From NCBI RefSeq assembly GCF_000445125.1, contig NZ_ATHL01000079.1, forward strand, positions 1 to 32,167: 32,167 bases of DNA. Reading direction: 5' to 3'. Position numbers and translations under genes: made by a program. Position 1 is the stretch's first letter; every line of letters starts with the position of its first letter. The DNA is from Novosphingobium lindaniclasticum LE124 (GTDB taxonomy: Bacteria > Pseudomonadota > Alphaproteobacteria > Sphingomonadales > Sphingomonadaceae). The notes under the pieces are model-generated. The model did not search any database, was not told the origin of the DNA, and saw nothing but the letters and a program-made list of their open reading frames with translations. This document shows positions 32,094 to 32,167 of the stretch, piece after piece.

Positions 32094-32167
32094 CGCATTT
32101 CTTGCCGATCCGCGGGTCGTACATGTCCGGGTTTGCGTACGCCTGCCGGCGCCCGAAACCCTTCGAC
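32094..32167 (-). other. Possible gene fragment cut by the IS91 end
   Basis: On the minus strand one frame enters from outside the window, reads FGRRQAYANPDMYDPRIGKK, crosses the element end and stops inside the element. The amino-acid composition looks coding, suggesting that insertion truncated a gene. With 74 bp no family can be named. Confidence 0.3.

Noticed and set aside
1..32167. CRISPR arrays, tRNA or rRNA genes
   Set aside because: No regularly spaced direct repeats and no recognisable tRNA or rRNA segments were seen by eye; a dedicated tRNA or covariance-model search was not possible.

Overview
The window looks like a chromosomal or large-replicon segment of a sphingomonad (Sphingomonadaceae, close to Novosphingobium, Sphingobium or Sphingomonas). 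This is inferred from the high GC content, a MucR/Ros zinc-finger regulator, a TonB-Xanth-Caul type receptor under FecI/FecR control, DUF6894 and DUF6438 proteins, paired Crp/Fnr regulators, and an intergenic hairpin repeat of a kind I associate with this group. No rRNA, tRNA or CRISPR array was recognised.

Layout. (1) 1-1217: an IS630-family insertion sequence that has jumped into a TA inside a copy of the intergenic repeat. A second, more complete copy of that repeat lies at 15023-15109. (2) 1273-3985: a regulatory and stress block with two paralogous Crp/Fnr regulators flanking a single-domain response regulator, a cold-shock protein and a DUF6894 protein. (3) 4299-9311: two membrane-anchored GGDEF-EAL cyclic-di-GMP enzymes on the minus strand. 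(4) 9545-14961: envelope and regulatory genes: a YceI protein, MucR, a YkuD-type L,D-transpeptidase-like protein, a coiled-coil lipoprotein, a receiver/winged-helix regulator, a DUF6438 lipoprotein and a DsbA-like thioredoxin-fold protein. (5) 15023-18316: a gene graveyard with hairpins, a TonB-receptor remnant and a DUF5695 remnant that lost their 5' ends at the same junction, and an S1/P1 nuclease gene with three in-frame stops. (6) 18569-26508: an intact carbohydrate-uptake cluster: ECF sigma factor, FecR anti-sigma, STN-containing TonB receptor, SGNH esterase and GH92 glycosidase. (7) 26968-32093: two diverged IS91-family elements back to back, each carrying a tyrosine recombinase and a Y2/HUH transposase. 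They point away from each other and enclose about 228 bp of foreign-looking DNA.

How it works together. The intact cluster reads as a self-regulated glycan-uptake system. Substrate binding to the receptor would signal through its STN domain to FecR and release the sigma factor. The secreted esterase and GH92 enzyme would trim an acylated mannose-type glycan. The neighbouring broken receptor, DUF5695 and nuclease genes suggest that a larger nutrient-scavenging island has been eroding, with mobile elements on both sides. The best candidates for a second look are the back-to-back IS91 pair with its trapped DNA, the receptor/esterase/GH92 cluster with an altered GH92 motif, and the L,D-transpeptidase-like protein lacking the usual active-site histidine.
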